Notes: a model not told the origin generated them from the letters alone. DNA of 19,702 bases from CAXTEJ01 sp964243295 (GCA_964243295.1 CAXTEJ010000058.1:1-19702), one strand, 5' to 3'. Counted from the stretch's first letter, positions 1 through 6,861 are shown. Numbers and translations are program-made.

Positions 1-78
1 GGGTGGGGCGATGGCCGGGTGGGCGGGCGGATGTCGGTCGCGGTGAGCACGGTGGGGTGCACTGTCGGTAGCCGCGCC

Positions 79-84
79 TAGGCT
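79..84 (+). promoter_or_regulatory. possible -10 element for the GAF-like gene
   Basis: TAGGCT fits the actinobacterial TANNNT -10 pattern and lies 28 nt before the ATG at 113. It sits in the small palindrome GCCTAGGC. No convincing -35 was found. The gene has a good ribosome binding site, AAGGGGG at 100-106, six nt before the ATG. Confidence 0.3.
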
Positions 85-112
85 CGGCGGCGCTTCGGTA
101 AGGGGGTCGCGG

Positions 113-853
113 ATGGTCCGTCTGGCAGTCAAGGTGCTCGTGGCTCTCGTCGCGGCGGCGGTCACGGTGCTGCTCGCGCTCGACGGCCGCCACGTGATCT
201 CGCTGCCGCGCCCGAGCGCGGTGGCGGCGGTCGTGCTCGCGGCGGCGCTGGCGGCGGGGTCGACGGTGGCCTCGGCCGTGTCGGAGTGGCGGCGACAGCG
301 GGCGTCGAGCCTGGAGGCCGAGCGCGACGTCGTGCTCTCGGCCACCGGCTGGGCGATCGTCGACATGGTCGACCTCGACTACCGCGACCTCGGGCTCGCG
401 GTCTACTCCGTCGGCCGGGAGGTGTGGCGGCCGTGGCGCCCCACGCTGACCCGCACCCACCGGGTGCGGGCGCGGCGGCGTCCGGCGGCGTCGACGGTTC
501 GCTGGGCCCCGGGCAAGGGTGTGATCGGCACCTGCGTCAGCAGGGGGCAGGTCGTGGCGCAGGACCTCCACGCCGCCTACGACGAGCTGGGGCCGGTCAC
601 GCAGACGCAGTGGCTGGGCCTGCCCGACGACGTGCGGCTCGGGCTCAGCTGGGCCGAGATGGAGGACGTGCGCGACAAGTACGGCGTCGTCGTGGCCACC
701 CCGGTCATCGACGACCGTGGTTCTCGGGGCAAGGTCGTGGGCTGCGTGGCCCTCGACGGCCCGCCCGGCACGCTCGAGGACCTCGGGCGCGACGACGTGC
801 TCGGCCTGCTCGACTCGGCGGGACAGACGCTGCTGCTGAGGAAAGGGCTGTGA
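113..853 (+). CDS. membrane-anchored protein with GAF-like sensory domain
   Basis: A 246-residue protein of unknown function. Two hydrophobic stretches near the N-terminus (about residues 4-23 and 34-55) look like a membrane hairpin. They are followed by a basic segment (WRRQR, 59-63) that should remain in the cytoplasm. The rest is soluble. Residues about 130-243 resemble a GAF fold: a GKGVIGTCVSRGQVV stretch (134-148), a hydrophobic strand YGVVVATPVID (190-200), then KVVGCVALDGPPG (207-219). This order (entry loop, central strand, final strand and turn) is typical of GAF modules that bind small ligands or serve as dimerisation and sensor domains. No output domain (kinase, cyclase, HTH) is attached, so any signalling would need a partner. 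The start is set by AAGGGGG six nt upstream. The GAF assignment is by pattern only. The next gene has its own promoter, so this one is probably monocistronic. Confidence 0.75.
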   Translation: MVRLAVKVLVALVAAAVTVLLALDGRHVISLPRPSAVAAVVLAAALAAGSTVASAVSEWRRQRASSLEAERDVVLSATGWAIVDMVDLDYRDLGLAVYSVGREVWRPWRPTLTRTHRVRARRRPAASTVRWAPGKGVIGTCVSRGQVVAQDLHAAYDELGPVTQTQWLGLPDDVRLGLSWAEMEDVRDKYGVVVATPVIDDRGSRGKVVGCVALDGPPGTLEDLGRDDVLGLLDSAGQTLLLRKGL

Positions 854-877
854 CCTGCGAGCCGTGGCGTCTATCAT
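850..877 (+). promoter_or_regulatory. putative sigma-A type promoter for the 910-3621 cluster
   Basis: GTGACC at 850-855 (TGAC core of TTGACA) and TATCAT at 872-877 (close to TATAAT) are separated by 16 nt. Transcription would start near 884, leaving a leader of about 26 nt with GAGGAGG just before the ATG at 910. The -35 overlaps the stop codon of the upstream gene (851-853). The match is by eye. Confidence 0.5.
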
Positions 878-909
878 GGCGTCCACGTGCTGACCGAGGA
901 GGCCAGGCC

Positions 910-1080
910 ATGAGCCCATCTGCTGCCGACGCGCTGCGACGGTCGTTGCTGGTCAAGCCGATCGTGCGCTCCGCCGAGTCAGCCGCGCGGCTGACCGCGT
1001 CGCTGCGCCGCCTCGGCGCCGACGACCGCACCGTCCAGGCCGCGACCGCAGCGGCGACCAGCCGTCGCCGCACGGTGTGA
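910..1080 (+). CDS. small basic protein, 56 aa, function unknown
   Basis: A short gene with an excellent ribosome binding site (GAGGAGG, 896-902, seven nt before the ATG) and its own promoter-like sequence just upstream. The product is rich in Ala, Arg and Ser, probably helical, with a basic C-terminus (SRRRTV). It has no signal peptide, membrane segment or cysteine. I do not recognise the family. Its stop TGA (1078-1080) overlaps the GTG start (1077-1079) of the following lipoprotein gene in a GTGA arrangement, a typical sign of translational coupling, so it is probably co-expressed with the glycosidase-like lipoprotein. It could be a true small protein or mainly a translational leader for the next gene. 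Codon use is high in G+C at third positions, which favours a real gene. Confidence 0.65.
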   Translation: MSPSAADALRRSLLVKPIVRSAESAARLTASLRRLGADDRTVQAATAAATSRRRTV

Positions 1081-2330
1081 GCGGCCGCTCCTTCCTCCTG
1101 CCGCTGCTCGCCGGCCTGCTCGTCCTGACCGGCTGCGCCGCACCCGCGCGCCCCACCCCGGCCGCTGCGCCCGCAGCGCACACCACGACGCCCCTCGCCG
1201 GCCCGGTGCCGCGCACGGCGATCGGCATGCACGACGGCACGCTGGCCTCGAGCGCGTCGTACGGCGCCGTGCGGCTGTGGGACACCGGCACCACCTGGGC
1301 CCGGCTCGAGCCCCAGCCCGGGCGCTTCGACTGGTCGCGGCTCGACCAGCTGGTGGCGGCTGCGCAGTCCCGCGGCGTCGAGGTGACGCTCGTCCTCGGC
1401 TCCACCCCCGGCTGGGCAGCGGTCGACCCCGGCGCCGTCGGCGCACCCTGGCTGACGCCCGGAGCGGCCTCGCCGCCGCGCTCGCAACGGCAGTGGGCGG
1501 CGTACGTCGGCGCCGTCGCCCAGCGCTACCGCGGCCGCATCGGCTCCTACGAGATCTGGAACGAGGCCGCCCTGCGGCTGTTCTGGCAGGGCACTCCCGA
1601 CCAGCTCGCCGGGCTCACGAAGGTGGCGACCGACCGGCTGCGGGCGGTCGACCCCGCCGCCCGGGTCGTGTCGACGTCCCTGCTGCCGCGCCAGCGGGCC
1701 TGGACGACGTGGGCGACGGCGTACCTGCGCGGACTCGGCTCGCGCGGCTGGCCGGTCGACGCCTTCGCGCTGCACTCCTACCAGCCCAACCACCTCGCCA
1801 CACCCGACGGCCGGGTGACCACGGTGCGGTCGGTGCAGCGGCTGCTCACGAGCGTGGGCGCGCCGCGGCGTCCGCTGTGGGACACCGAGGCCAACTACAC
1901 GAGCCCGGCGTTCGCCTCGCGCAAGGTGACCGGGCAGCAGTCGGCCGACTGGCTGGCGCGCGCCTACCTCGACTCCGTGCGGCTCGGCGTCGCGCGCACC
2001 TACTGGTACGGCGGCAACCCCACCACGGCCCTGCTCGCGATCGACACCCCGAGCGGCAGCCCCAGCGCCACCGCGCTAACCACGGTCGACCGCTGGCTGG
2101 TCGGCGCCACCATGACCGGGTGCGCGACCGGTGCCCACGGCGTCACCACCTGCACGCTGGTGCGCGGCAGCGCCCGCTCGCTGGTCGCCTGGGCACCGAC
2201 CGCGCGCCCCGTCCCGCTGCCCGTGCGCGCGCGCACCGTCTGCACGCTGCTCGCCGGCTGCCGACCGGCCAGCAGGGCCATCACGGTCACGAGCTCGCCG
2301 GTGCTGCTGCAGGGCGTCACCACACCCTGA
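1077..2330 (+). CDS. GH39-like (clan GH-A) glycosidase lipoprotein
   Basis: A 417-residue exported lipoprotein. The N-terminus is a lipoprotein signal peptide with lipobox LTGC (Cys20), followed by a Pro/Ala/Thr linker (21-45). The body looks like a TIM-barrel glycoside hydrolase of clan GH-A, close to GH39 and PslG-like enzymes. WNEA (161-164) puts the likely acid/base at Glu163 at the end of strand 4. LWDTEANY (267-274) puts the likely nucleophile at Glu271 at the end of strand 7. Other barrel-strand motifs are VRLWDTGTTW (65-74) and FALHSYQP (230-237). A C-terminal segment of about 80 residues carries four cysteines (349, 359, 389, 395). It should be tethered to the outer face of the membrane and act on a cell-wall or extracellular polysaccharide; the substrate is unknown. 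The GTG start overlaps the stop of the preceding gene by four bases and gives the complete signal peptide. A secreted paralogue follows. Confidence 0.85.
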   Translation: MSGRSFLLPLLAGLLVLTGCAAPARPTPAAAPAAHTTTPLAGPVPRTAIGMHDGTLASSASYGAVRLWDTGTTWARLEPQPGRFDWSRLDQLVAAAQSRGVEVTLVLGSTPGWAAVDPGAVGAPWLTPGAASPPRSQRQWAAYVGAVAQRYRGRIGSYEIWNEAALRLFWQGTPDQLAGLTKVATDRLRAVDPAARVVSTSLLPRQRAWTTWATAYLRGLGSRGWPVDAFALHSYQPNHLATPDGRVTTVRSVQRLLTSVGAPRRPLWDTEANYTSPAFASRKVTGQQSADWLARAYLDSVRLGVARTYWYGGNPTTALLAIDTPSGSPSATALTTVDRWLVGATMTGCATGAHGVTTCTLVRGSARSLVAWAPTARPVPLPVRARTVCTLLAGCRPASRAITVTSSPVLLQGVTTP

Positions 2331-2415
2331 CACGTCCGGCTCAAGGGCCCGTCGGCCGCAGCCGATGCCCGGGAGGTCGGCCGCGCCACGCGGCCCCCAC
2401 CCGAAGGAGCCCCCC

Positions 2416-3621
2416 GTGCGCCGTCTCGTCGCGCTCGCAGCCGCAGCAGCCTCGGTCCTGGTGGTCGGCACGCCGACCACCGCCGCCCAGGCCGCCCCCG
2501 CACCCGTGGCGGTCGCCCGCGTCGTGGCGGCCGAGTCGTTCGGCATGCACGACTCCGCCCAGGTCGCGACGGCCGGTTACGGCGCGCTGCGGCTGTGGGA
2601 CACCGGGACCACCTGGGCCGACCTCGCGCCCGCCCGCGGCCGCTACGACTGGAAGAAGCTCGACTGGTACGTCGCCAAGGCCCGTGCCCGCCACACCAAG
2701 GTGACGCTGGTGCTGGGTGGCACCCCGACGTGGGCGGCGAGGCGCGGCGCGGCCGTGCCGTCGGCGAGCGTCCCGGCCGCCGCCGACTGGTCGGCGTACG
2801 TCACCGCCGTCGCCACCCGCTACCGGGGCCGCATCGACAGCTACCAGGTGTGGAACGAGGCGGCGCTGCCGCAGTTCTTCGCCGGCACCCCCGTGCAGCT
2901 CGCCGACCTGACCGCCGTCGCGAACGTCCGCATCAAGGCCGTCGACAAGCGCGCCCTCGTCGTCGCCACCGGCATGCTGCCGCGCCAGACCGCCTGGACC
3001 CGCTGGGCCGGCGCCTACCTGAACGCGCTGAAGGCCCGCCGGTGGCCGGTCGACGCGTTCGCCGTCCACTCCTACCAGCCCGACGCCATCGCGACGCCGG
3101 ACGGCCGGCTGCTGACGCTGCAGCGCGCCCAGGCCCTGCTGGCCGCCGTGAAGGCGCCCAAGCGCCCGCTGTGGGACACCGAGGCCAACTACACCAGCCG
3201 CGCGTACGTCGGCCGCAAGCTCGGCGGTCAGGTGGCCGCCGACTACACCGCCCGGGCGTTCCTCGACTCGACCCGCGCCGGCGTCGACCGCACGTTCTGG
3301 TACTCCTGGAACAACCCGGTCGCGAACCTCGGCATCACGATGACCACGGGCAGCACCAGCCAGCGGGCCCTCACCACCGTGCGCGGCTGGGTGGTCGGCG
3401 CCACCTACCGCGGCTGCGCCACGGCCAGGGCCACGACGCGCGTCGTCGTGACCACCTGCCGCTTCACCCGCGGCCGCGCGACGTCGTACGTCGTGTGGGC
3501 CTCGGGCAACGCCCGCACGGCCCTGCCGGTGAAGGCGCGCCGGGTCTGCGCCCTGCTCACCGGCTGCAAGCCCGTGACCAAGGCGACCGTCGTGACGACC
3601 TCGCCGCAGCTGCTCGGCTGA
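2416..3621 (+). CDS. secreted GH39-like (clan GH-A) glycosidase, paralogue of preceding lipoprotein
   Basis: A 401-residue paralogue of the gene before it. The start is GTG 2416, preceded by GAAGGAG (2403-2409) at six nt, and it opens a signal peptide: two Arg, a hydrophobic run (4-18), then a likely AxA cleavage near AAQAAPA (23-29). There is no lipobox, so the enzyme should be released rather than lipid-anchored. Catalytic motifs are kept: VWNEA with Glu148 (acid/base) and LWDTEANYT with Glu256 (nucleophile), plus LRLWDTGTTW (59-68) and FAVHSYQP (215-222). Four C-terminal cysteines (334, 348, 378, 384) match those of the paralogue, suggesting two conserved disulphides in an accessory region. 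The 85 nt between the genes contain no obvious terminator, so both may be on one transcript. Substrate unknown; clan assignment is by motif. Confidence 0.85.
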   Translation: MRRLVALAAAAASVLVVGTPTTAAQAAPAPVAVARVVAAESFGMHDSAQVATAGYGALRLWDTGTTWADLAPARGRYDWKKLDWYVAKARARHTKVTLVLGGTPTWAARRGAAVPSASVPAAADWSAYVTAVATRYRGRIDSYQVWNEAALPQFFAGTPVQLADLTAVANVRIKAVDKRALVVATGMLPRQTAWTRWAGAYLNALKARRWPVDAFAVHSYQPDAIATPDGRLLTLQRAQALLAAVKAPKRPLWDTEANYTSRAYVGRKLGGQVAADYTARAFLDSTRAGVDRTFWYSWNNPVANLGITMTTGSTSQRALTTVRGWVVGATYRGCATARATTRVVVTTCRFTRGRATSYVVWASGNARTALPVKARRVCALLTGCKPVTKATVVTTSPQLLG

Positions 3622-3629
3622 GCCTGCGC

Positions 3630-3635
3630 CAGGAT
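3630..3635 (+). promoter_or_regulatory. possible leaderless promoter (-10) of menD
   Basis: CAGGAT lies exactly six nt before the menD GTG (3642), placing a predicted transcription start on the first base of the start codon. The same hexamer and spacing occur before pepN. AGGA within it (3631-3634) could instead act as a Shine-Dalgarno sequence, so the two readings compete. Confidence 0.4.
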
Positions 3636-3641
3636 GGCCGG

Positions 3642-5363
3642 GTGCTCCCCTCGACCGCGCTGGCGACGGTGGTGGTCGACGAGCTGGTGCGGGGCGGGGT
3701 GCAGCACGTCGTGCTGTGCCCCGGCTCGCGCTCGGCGCCGCTCGCCTTCGCGCTGCACGACGCCGACCGCGACGGGCGGCTGACCCTGCACGTGCGCGTC
3801 GACGAGCGCAGCGCAGGCTTCCTCGCCCTCGGCCTGGCCAAGGCCACCGGACCGGTCGCGGTCGTGACGACGTCCGGCACGGCGGTGGCCAACCTGCACC
3901 CCGCGGTGCTCGAGGCCTCGCACGGTGGCGTGCCGCTCGTGGCGGTGACCGCCGACCGGCCGCCCGAGCTGCGCGGCACCGGCGCCAACCAGACCACCCA
4001 GCAGGTCGGCCTCTTCGGGACGGCGGTGCGCTGGGCCCACGACGTCGGCACGCCCGACGAGCGGCCCGGCCAGGTCGCCACCTGGCGCGCCACCGTCTGC
4101 CGCGCGCTCGCAGCCGCGACCGGCGCCCGCGGCGGGGCACCCGGCCCGGTGCACCTCAACGTCCCGCTGCGCGAGCCCCTCGTGCCGGACGCCGGCAGCG
4201 ACCCCTTCGTCGAGCCGACCGACGGCCGGCCCGGCGGCGCCCCCTGGGTGGCCGTGGCGCCGGGCGTGACGTCCGCGGCGGTGCCCGACCTCGGCCCGCG
4301 CACCCTCGTGCTCGTCGGCGACCTGCCCCGCGCCCTGCCCGGCAGACCGGACTGGGGCGACCTCGCCGCCCAGCTCGCCGCCCGGCGGGGCTGGCCGCTC
4401 GTCGCCGAGCCGACCGGCGGCGGCGCCCGCGCGGCCGCCGTCGCGCACGGCTCGCTGCTGCTGACCTGCACCGACTGGCTCGAGCGGCACCGACCCGAGG
4501 GCGTGCTCGTCGTCGGCCGCGTGACGCTGGCACGAGCCGCGGCCGCGCTGGTGCGCCACCCCGGCACCCGCGTCGAGCTGGTCAGCGACGACCTGGTCTG
4601 GCCCGACCCCGGTCACCGCGCCAGCGCGGTGCACCCGCTCGTCAGCCTGCTCGGCGACCCTGCACCGCCGGCCGCCACCGACCCCGGCTGGGTCCTCGCC
4701 TGGTCGGACGCCGGAGCCCGCGTCGCCGCGGCCGTGACCGGCCTGCTGGCGGGCGCATGGCCCTCAGGTGCGTCGGTCGCCGCCGCGGTCACCGACGCGC
4801 TGCCCGACGGCTCGGTGCTGCTCGCCGGATCCTCCAACGCCGTGCGCGACCTCGACCTGGCGATGGGCTCACGCGGTCCGCTGTCGCCGCGCGTGCTCGC
4901 CAACCGCGGCCTCGCGGGCATCGACGGCTGCGTGTCGACGGCGGCCGGGCTCGCGCTCGGCGGGACGCGTCCGACGTACGCGCTGGTCGGCGACCTGACG
5001 TTCGTGCACGACGCGAGCGCGCTCGTGGTCGGCCCCGCCGAGCCGCAGCCGGACCTCACGGTCGTGGTCGTCAACGACGACGGCGGCGGCATCTTCACGC
5101 TGCTCGAGCCGGGTGACCCGGCGCACTCGGCCTCCTTCGAGCGGGTGTTCGGCACCCCCCACGGCACCGACCTGGCGGCGCTGTGCGCGGCGTCCGGCGT
5201 CCGGCACCGGCCGGTCGGCACGCGCCAGGAGCTCACGGCCGCGCTGGCGACCCCGCCGGCCGGCCTGGCCGTCGTCGAGCTGCGGCTCGAGCGCTCCACC
5301 CATCGCGACGCGGGCGCCGCGCTCCGCGCCGCTGCCGCCGCTGCCCTGACCCCCCTCTCGTGA
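3642..5363 (+). CDS. menD: MenD, SEPHCHC synthase (menaquinone biosynthesis)
   Basis: 2-Succinyl-5-enolpyruvyl-6-hydroxy-3-cyclohexene-1-carboxylate synthase, a cytosolic thiamine-diphosphate and Mg-dependent enzyme. It joins 2-oxoglutarate (with loss of CO2) to isochorismate, the first committed step of classical menaquinone synthesis. The 573-residue length is normal. Seen in order: CPGSRSAPLAF (26-36), the DERSAG segment with the cofactor-activating Glu55, TSGTAVANLHPAV (77-89), DRPPELRGTGANQTTQQ (105-121), NRGLAGIDGCVSTAAG (421-436), and the ThDP/Mg motif from GDLTFVHD (450-457) to NDDGGGIF (478-485). GTG 3642 is the only start that opens directly into the conserved N-terminus. It lies 20 bp after the glycosidase stop. 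Its substrate is made by MenF, encoded about 6 kb away on the other strand. Confidence 0.97.
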   Translation: MLPSTALATVVVDELVRGGVQHVVLCPGSRSAPLAFALHDADRDGRLTLHVRVDERSAGFLALGLAKATGPVAVVTTSGTAVANLHPAVLEASHGGVPLVAVTADRPPELRGTGANQTTQQVGLFGTAVRWAHDVGTPDERPGQVATWRATVCRALAAATGARGGAPGPVHLNVPLREPLVPDAGSDPFVEPTDGRPGGAPWVAVAPGVTSAAVPDLGPRTLVLVGDLPRALPGRPDWGDLAAQLAARRGWPLVAEPTGGGARAAAVAHGSLLLTCTDWLERHRPEGVLVVGRVTLARAAAALVRHPGTRVELVSDDLVWPDPGHRASAVHPLVSLLGDPAPPAATDPGWVLAWSDAGARVAAAVTGLLAGAWPSGASVAAAVTDALPDGSVLLAGSSNAVRDLDLAMGSRGPLSPRVLANRGLAGIDGCVSTAAGLALGGTRPTYALVGDLTFVHDASALVVGPAEPQPDLTVVVVNDDGGGIFTLLEPGDPAHSASFERVFGTPHGTDLAALCAASGVRHRPVGTRQELTAALATPPAGLAVVELRLERSTHRDAGAALRAAAAAALTPLS

Positions 5364-5646
5364 CGAGCTGACCCCGCAGCGTCACCGCGCTGAGCCGCCG
5401 GCGTGGCGGACCGGCTGGCCGGGAATGGAAGCGGCTTCGACGGGGCTCTTGCCGTTGGTTCCGCCGGCGAGCGCCGTGTGGTCCGCGCGACGCCCACCGT
5501 CGCCTGGTCCTCCGGCCGGGCGTCGGGATCGTCCGCAGGGCGGAGACGCTGCGCGCTGGAGTAGGTCCTGTGGCTGATGTGCCTGGCCGACGACCGTCCG
5601 TAGCGTGGCCTCTCCGGCAGGTCAGCCGCACAGGAGGTGTGTCGCC
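5364..5646. other. non-coding spacer after menD
   Basis: About 280 bp, with visibly lower GC than its surroundings towards its right end. A weak hairpin (CCGCC/GGCGG, 5395-5409) could help to terminate menD. TAGCGT at 5601-5606 is a possible -10 for a transcript carrying the small ORF at 5647. The frames open here on both strands lack actinobacterial codon bias and conserved motifs, and I do not call them. Confidence 0.5.
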
Positions 5647-5754
5647 ATGGTTCACGAGCCACTCGAGCCTGTGCCAGGTGGGCGAAAGGTCGTTGCGCCC
5701 TTGCGTGATACCGCGTATACAAGTCCGACGGATCGGGCCGAGGGGGACGCATGA
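5647..5754 (+). CDS. possible small upstream ORF (35 aa) coupled to the PAP2 gene
   Basis: ATG 5647 follows a near-ideal ribosome binding site, AGGAGGTG (5632-5639), and begins a 35-codon frame whose TGA (5752-5754) overlaps the PAP2 ATG (5751-5753) as ATGA. This is the classic arrangement of a translationally coupled pair. The predicted peptide is hydrophilic (starts MVHEPLEP, ends DRAEGDA), with no signal or membrane segment, and I do not recognise it. Against it, third-position GC is only about 60 per cent, well below neighbouring genes, and a promoter-like sequence lies inside it. It may be a leader ORF rather than a functional protein. Confidence 0.42.
   Translation: MVHEPLEPVPGGRKVVAPLRDTAYTSPTDRAEGDA
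5693..5721 (+). promoter_or_regulatory. putative promoter for the PAP2 gene
   Basis: TTGCGC (5693-5698) and TATACA (5716-5721) are separated by exactly 17 nt, among the best sigma-A-like matches in the window. Transcription would start near 5728, with AGGGGG (5741-5746) as ribosome binding site before ATG 5751. It lies inside the possible small ORF 5647-5754, so either that ORF is not expressed from this promoter or two promoters exist. Confidence 0.5.
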
Positions 5755-6620
5755 CACTGCACGCGGGGGGCCGTGGGCTCGGTCGGATGACGAGACAGGG
5801 CACGAGCAGTCCGGTGGCGTGCCTTCCCGGGCAGCGCACCGGGAAGAGCACGTCCTCGGCTCCGGAGCAGGCTCGGGGCAGGCGTCCCACCGTGCCGCTC
5901 ATGCTGGGTGAGGTCGCGCTCGTCTGCTCGCTGATGGTGGCCTACAGCGCGGCTCGGTTGCTGGGCGGGGGAGACGTCGCCACCGCGTTCCGGCACGCGG
6001 GCGAGCTGCTGCGCGTCGAGCAGTGGCTGTCCCTGCCCCGCGAGCAGGGGCTGCAGGACCTGCTGCTGCGCTCGACGACGCTGCCGCAGCTCGCGAACCT
6101 CTACTACAAGTACGCCCATCTCACCGTGGCCACGCTCGCGCTGCTGTGGCTGTTCTGGACCCACCCGGTCCACTACCTTTGGGCGCGCCGGGCGCTGCTC
6201 GCCGCGACCTTCACCGGCCTCGCGGTCTACCTGCTGGTGCCGGTGGCGCCGCCGCGGATGCTGGGGTCGATGGGCTTCGTCGACGTCGCCCACCAGTTCG
6301 GGCAGTCGGTCTACGGCTCGCCCACCGGCGGCGGCCTGACCAACCAGTACGCCGCCATGCCGAGCCTCCACGTCGGCTGGTCGCTGCTGATCGCCACCGT
6401 CTGCATCGCCGCCGGGTCACGGCGCCGGCGCTGGCTGTGGCTGCTGCACCCCGCCATCACGGTGATGGTCGTGGTGTCGACCGGCAACCACTACTGGCTC
6501 GACGCCGCCGTCGGAGCCGTGCTCGTCGGGCTCGCGCTGGCCGTGACCGGGTGCGCGGCGCACGCCGACCTGCACGAGCCGGCCGTGGCGCAGGTCGGAC
6601 CCGCGGCCGCTCACGTCTGA
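5751..6620 (+). CDS. PAP2-superfamily integral membrane phosphatase/phosphotransferase (PAP2_3 type)
   Basis: A 289-residue membrane protein. After a hydrophilic N-terminus (1-48) there are about six hydrophobic segments (about 50-70, 118-137, 147-165, 205-222, 228-243, 250-268). The PAP2 catalytic core is visible: NQYAAMPSLHVGW (198-210) with His207, and STGNHYWLDA (243-252) with His247 and Asp251. The phosphate is normally transferred through the second-motif His. The long lumenal loop PPRMLGSMGFVD (167-178) and the YYKYAHL segment (118-124) match the actinobacterial PAP2_3 group, which includes inositol phosphoceramide synthase-like and undecaprenyl or lipid phosphate phosphatase-like proteins. 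The substrate is probably a lipid phosphate at the outer membrane face; which one cannot be told. ATG 5751 has AGGGGG four nt before it. The first 48 residues are poorly conserved in character, so a later start (ATG 5787) is possible. Confidence 0.85.
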   Translation: MTLHAGGRGLGRMTRQGTSSPVACLPGQRTGKSTSSAPEQARGRRPTVPLMLGEVALVCSLMVAYSAARLLGGGDVATAFRHAGELLRVEQWLSLPREQGLQDLLLRSTTLPQLANLYYKYAHLTVATLALLWLFWTHPVHYLWARRALLAATFTGLAVYLLVPVAPPRMLGSMGFVDVAHQFGQSVYGSPTGGGLTNQYAAMPSLHVGWSLLIATVCIAAGSRRRRWLWLLHPAITVMVVVSTGNHYWLDAAVGAVLVGLALAVTGCAAHADLHEPAVAQVGPAAAHV

Positions 6621-6646
6621 GCGAGCACCGGCGCCGAGCGGGGCTG

Positions 6647-6664
6647 CCGCACGGTCGCGTGCGG
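6647..6664 (+). terminator. possible hairpin terminator after the PAP2 gene
   Basis: CCGCACG (6647-6653) pairs with CGTGCGG (6658-6664) across a four-nt loop, 26 nt after the PAP2 stop codon. There is no T-run, which is usual in high-GC genomes. Confidence 0.4.
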
Positions 6665-6816
6665 GCCCACCTGCCGGCCACCCGGTGCCCGGGCGACAGC
6701 CCGCCCGACGGCGGTCGTCCACGCGGTGTGTCGCGGACGCCGACAGGCGGTGTCTGGTGGGCGGGCCGGCGCGCTGCGCAGCGTGTCCATCGCGTCAGTC
6801 CGGGTGAGGCTCGGCG

Positions 6817-6861
6817 ACCCCGCTCGCGTCGTCCACAGTGCCGCTTCGCGCCGAGCGGGGT
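6817..6861. repeat. inverted repeat upstream of pepN
   Basis: ACCCCGCTCG (6817-6826) and CGAGCGGGGT (6852-6861) are perfect 10-bp inverted arms with 25 nt between them, ending 27 bp before the pepN start. The right arm belongs to a 13-bp sequence (GCGCCGAGCGGGG, 6848-6860) also present at 6631-6643 just after the PAP2 gene. It could be a looped operator, a transcript hairpin, or chance in GC-rich DNA. Confidence 0.35.

Noticed and set aside
1..62. Possible minus-strand gene beginning at GTG 62 and running off the left edge
   Set aside because: The frame is open for 20 codons and protein-like, but there is no ribosome binding site and no correctly spaced -10; too short to support.
705..1793. 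Minus-strand frame over the small gene and lipoprotein start
   Set aside because: The plus-strand genes here have promoter, ribosome binding site, signal peptide and catalytic motifs; the antisense frame has none.
2351..2384. Direct repeat GTCGGCCGC between the glycosidase genes
   Set aside because: A nine-base repeat of G and C in this composition is expected by chance and has no linked feature.
5570..5911. Open frame crossing into the PAP2 gene in another frame
   Set aside because: It has no ribosome binding site, poor codon bias and no motif. The frame starting at 5647 has a far better start signal.
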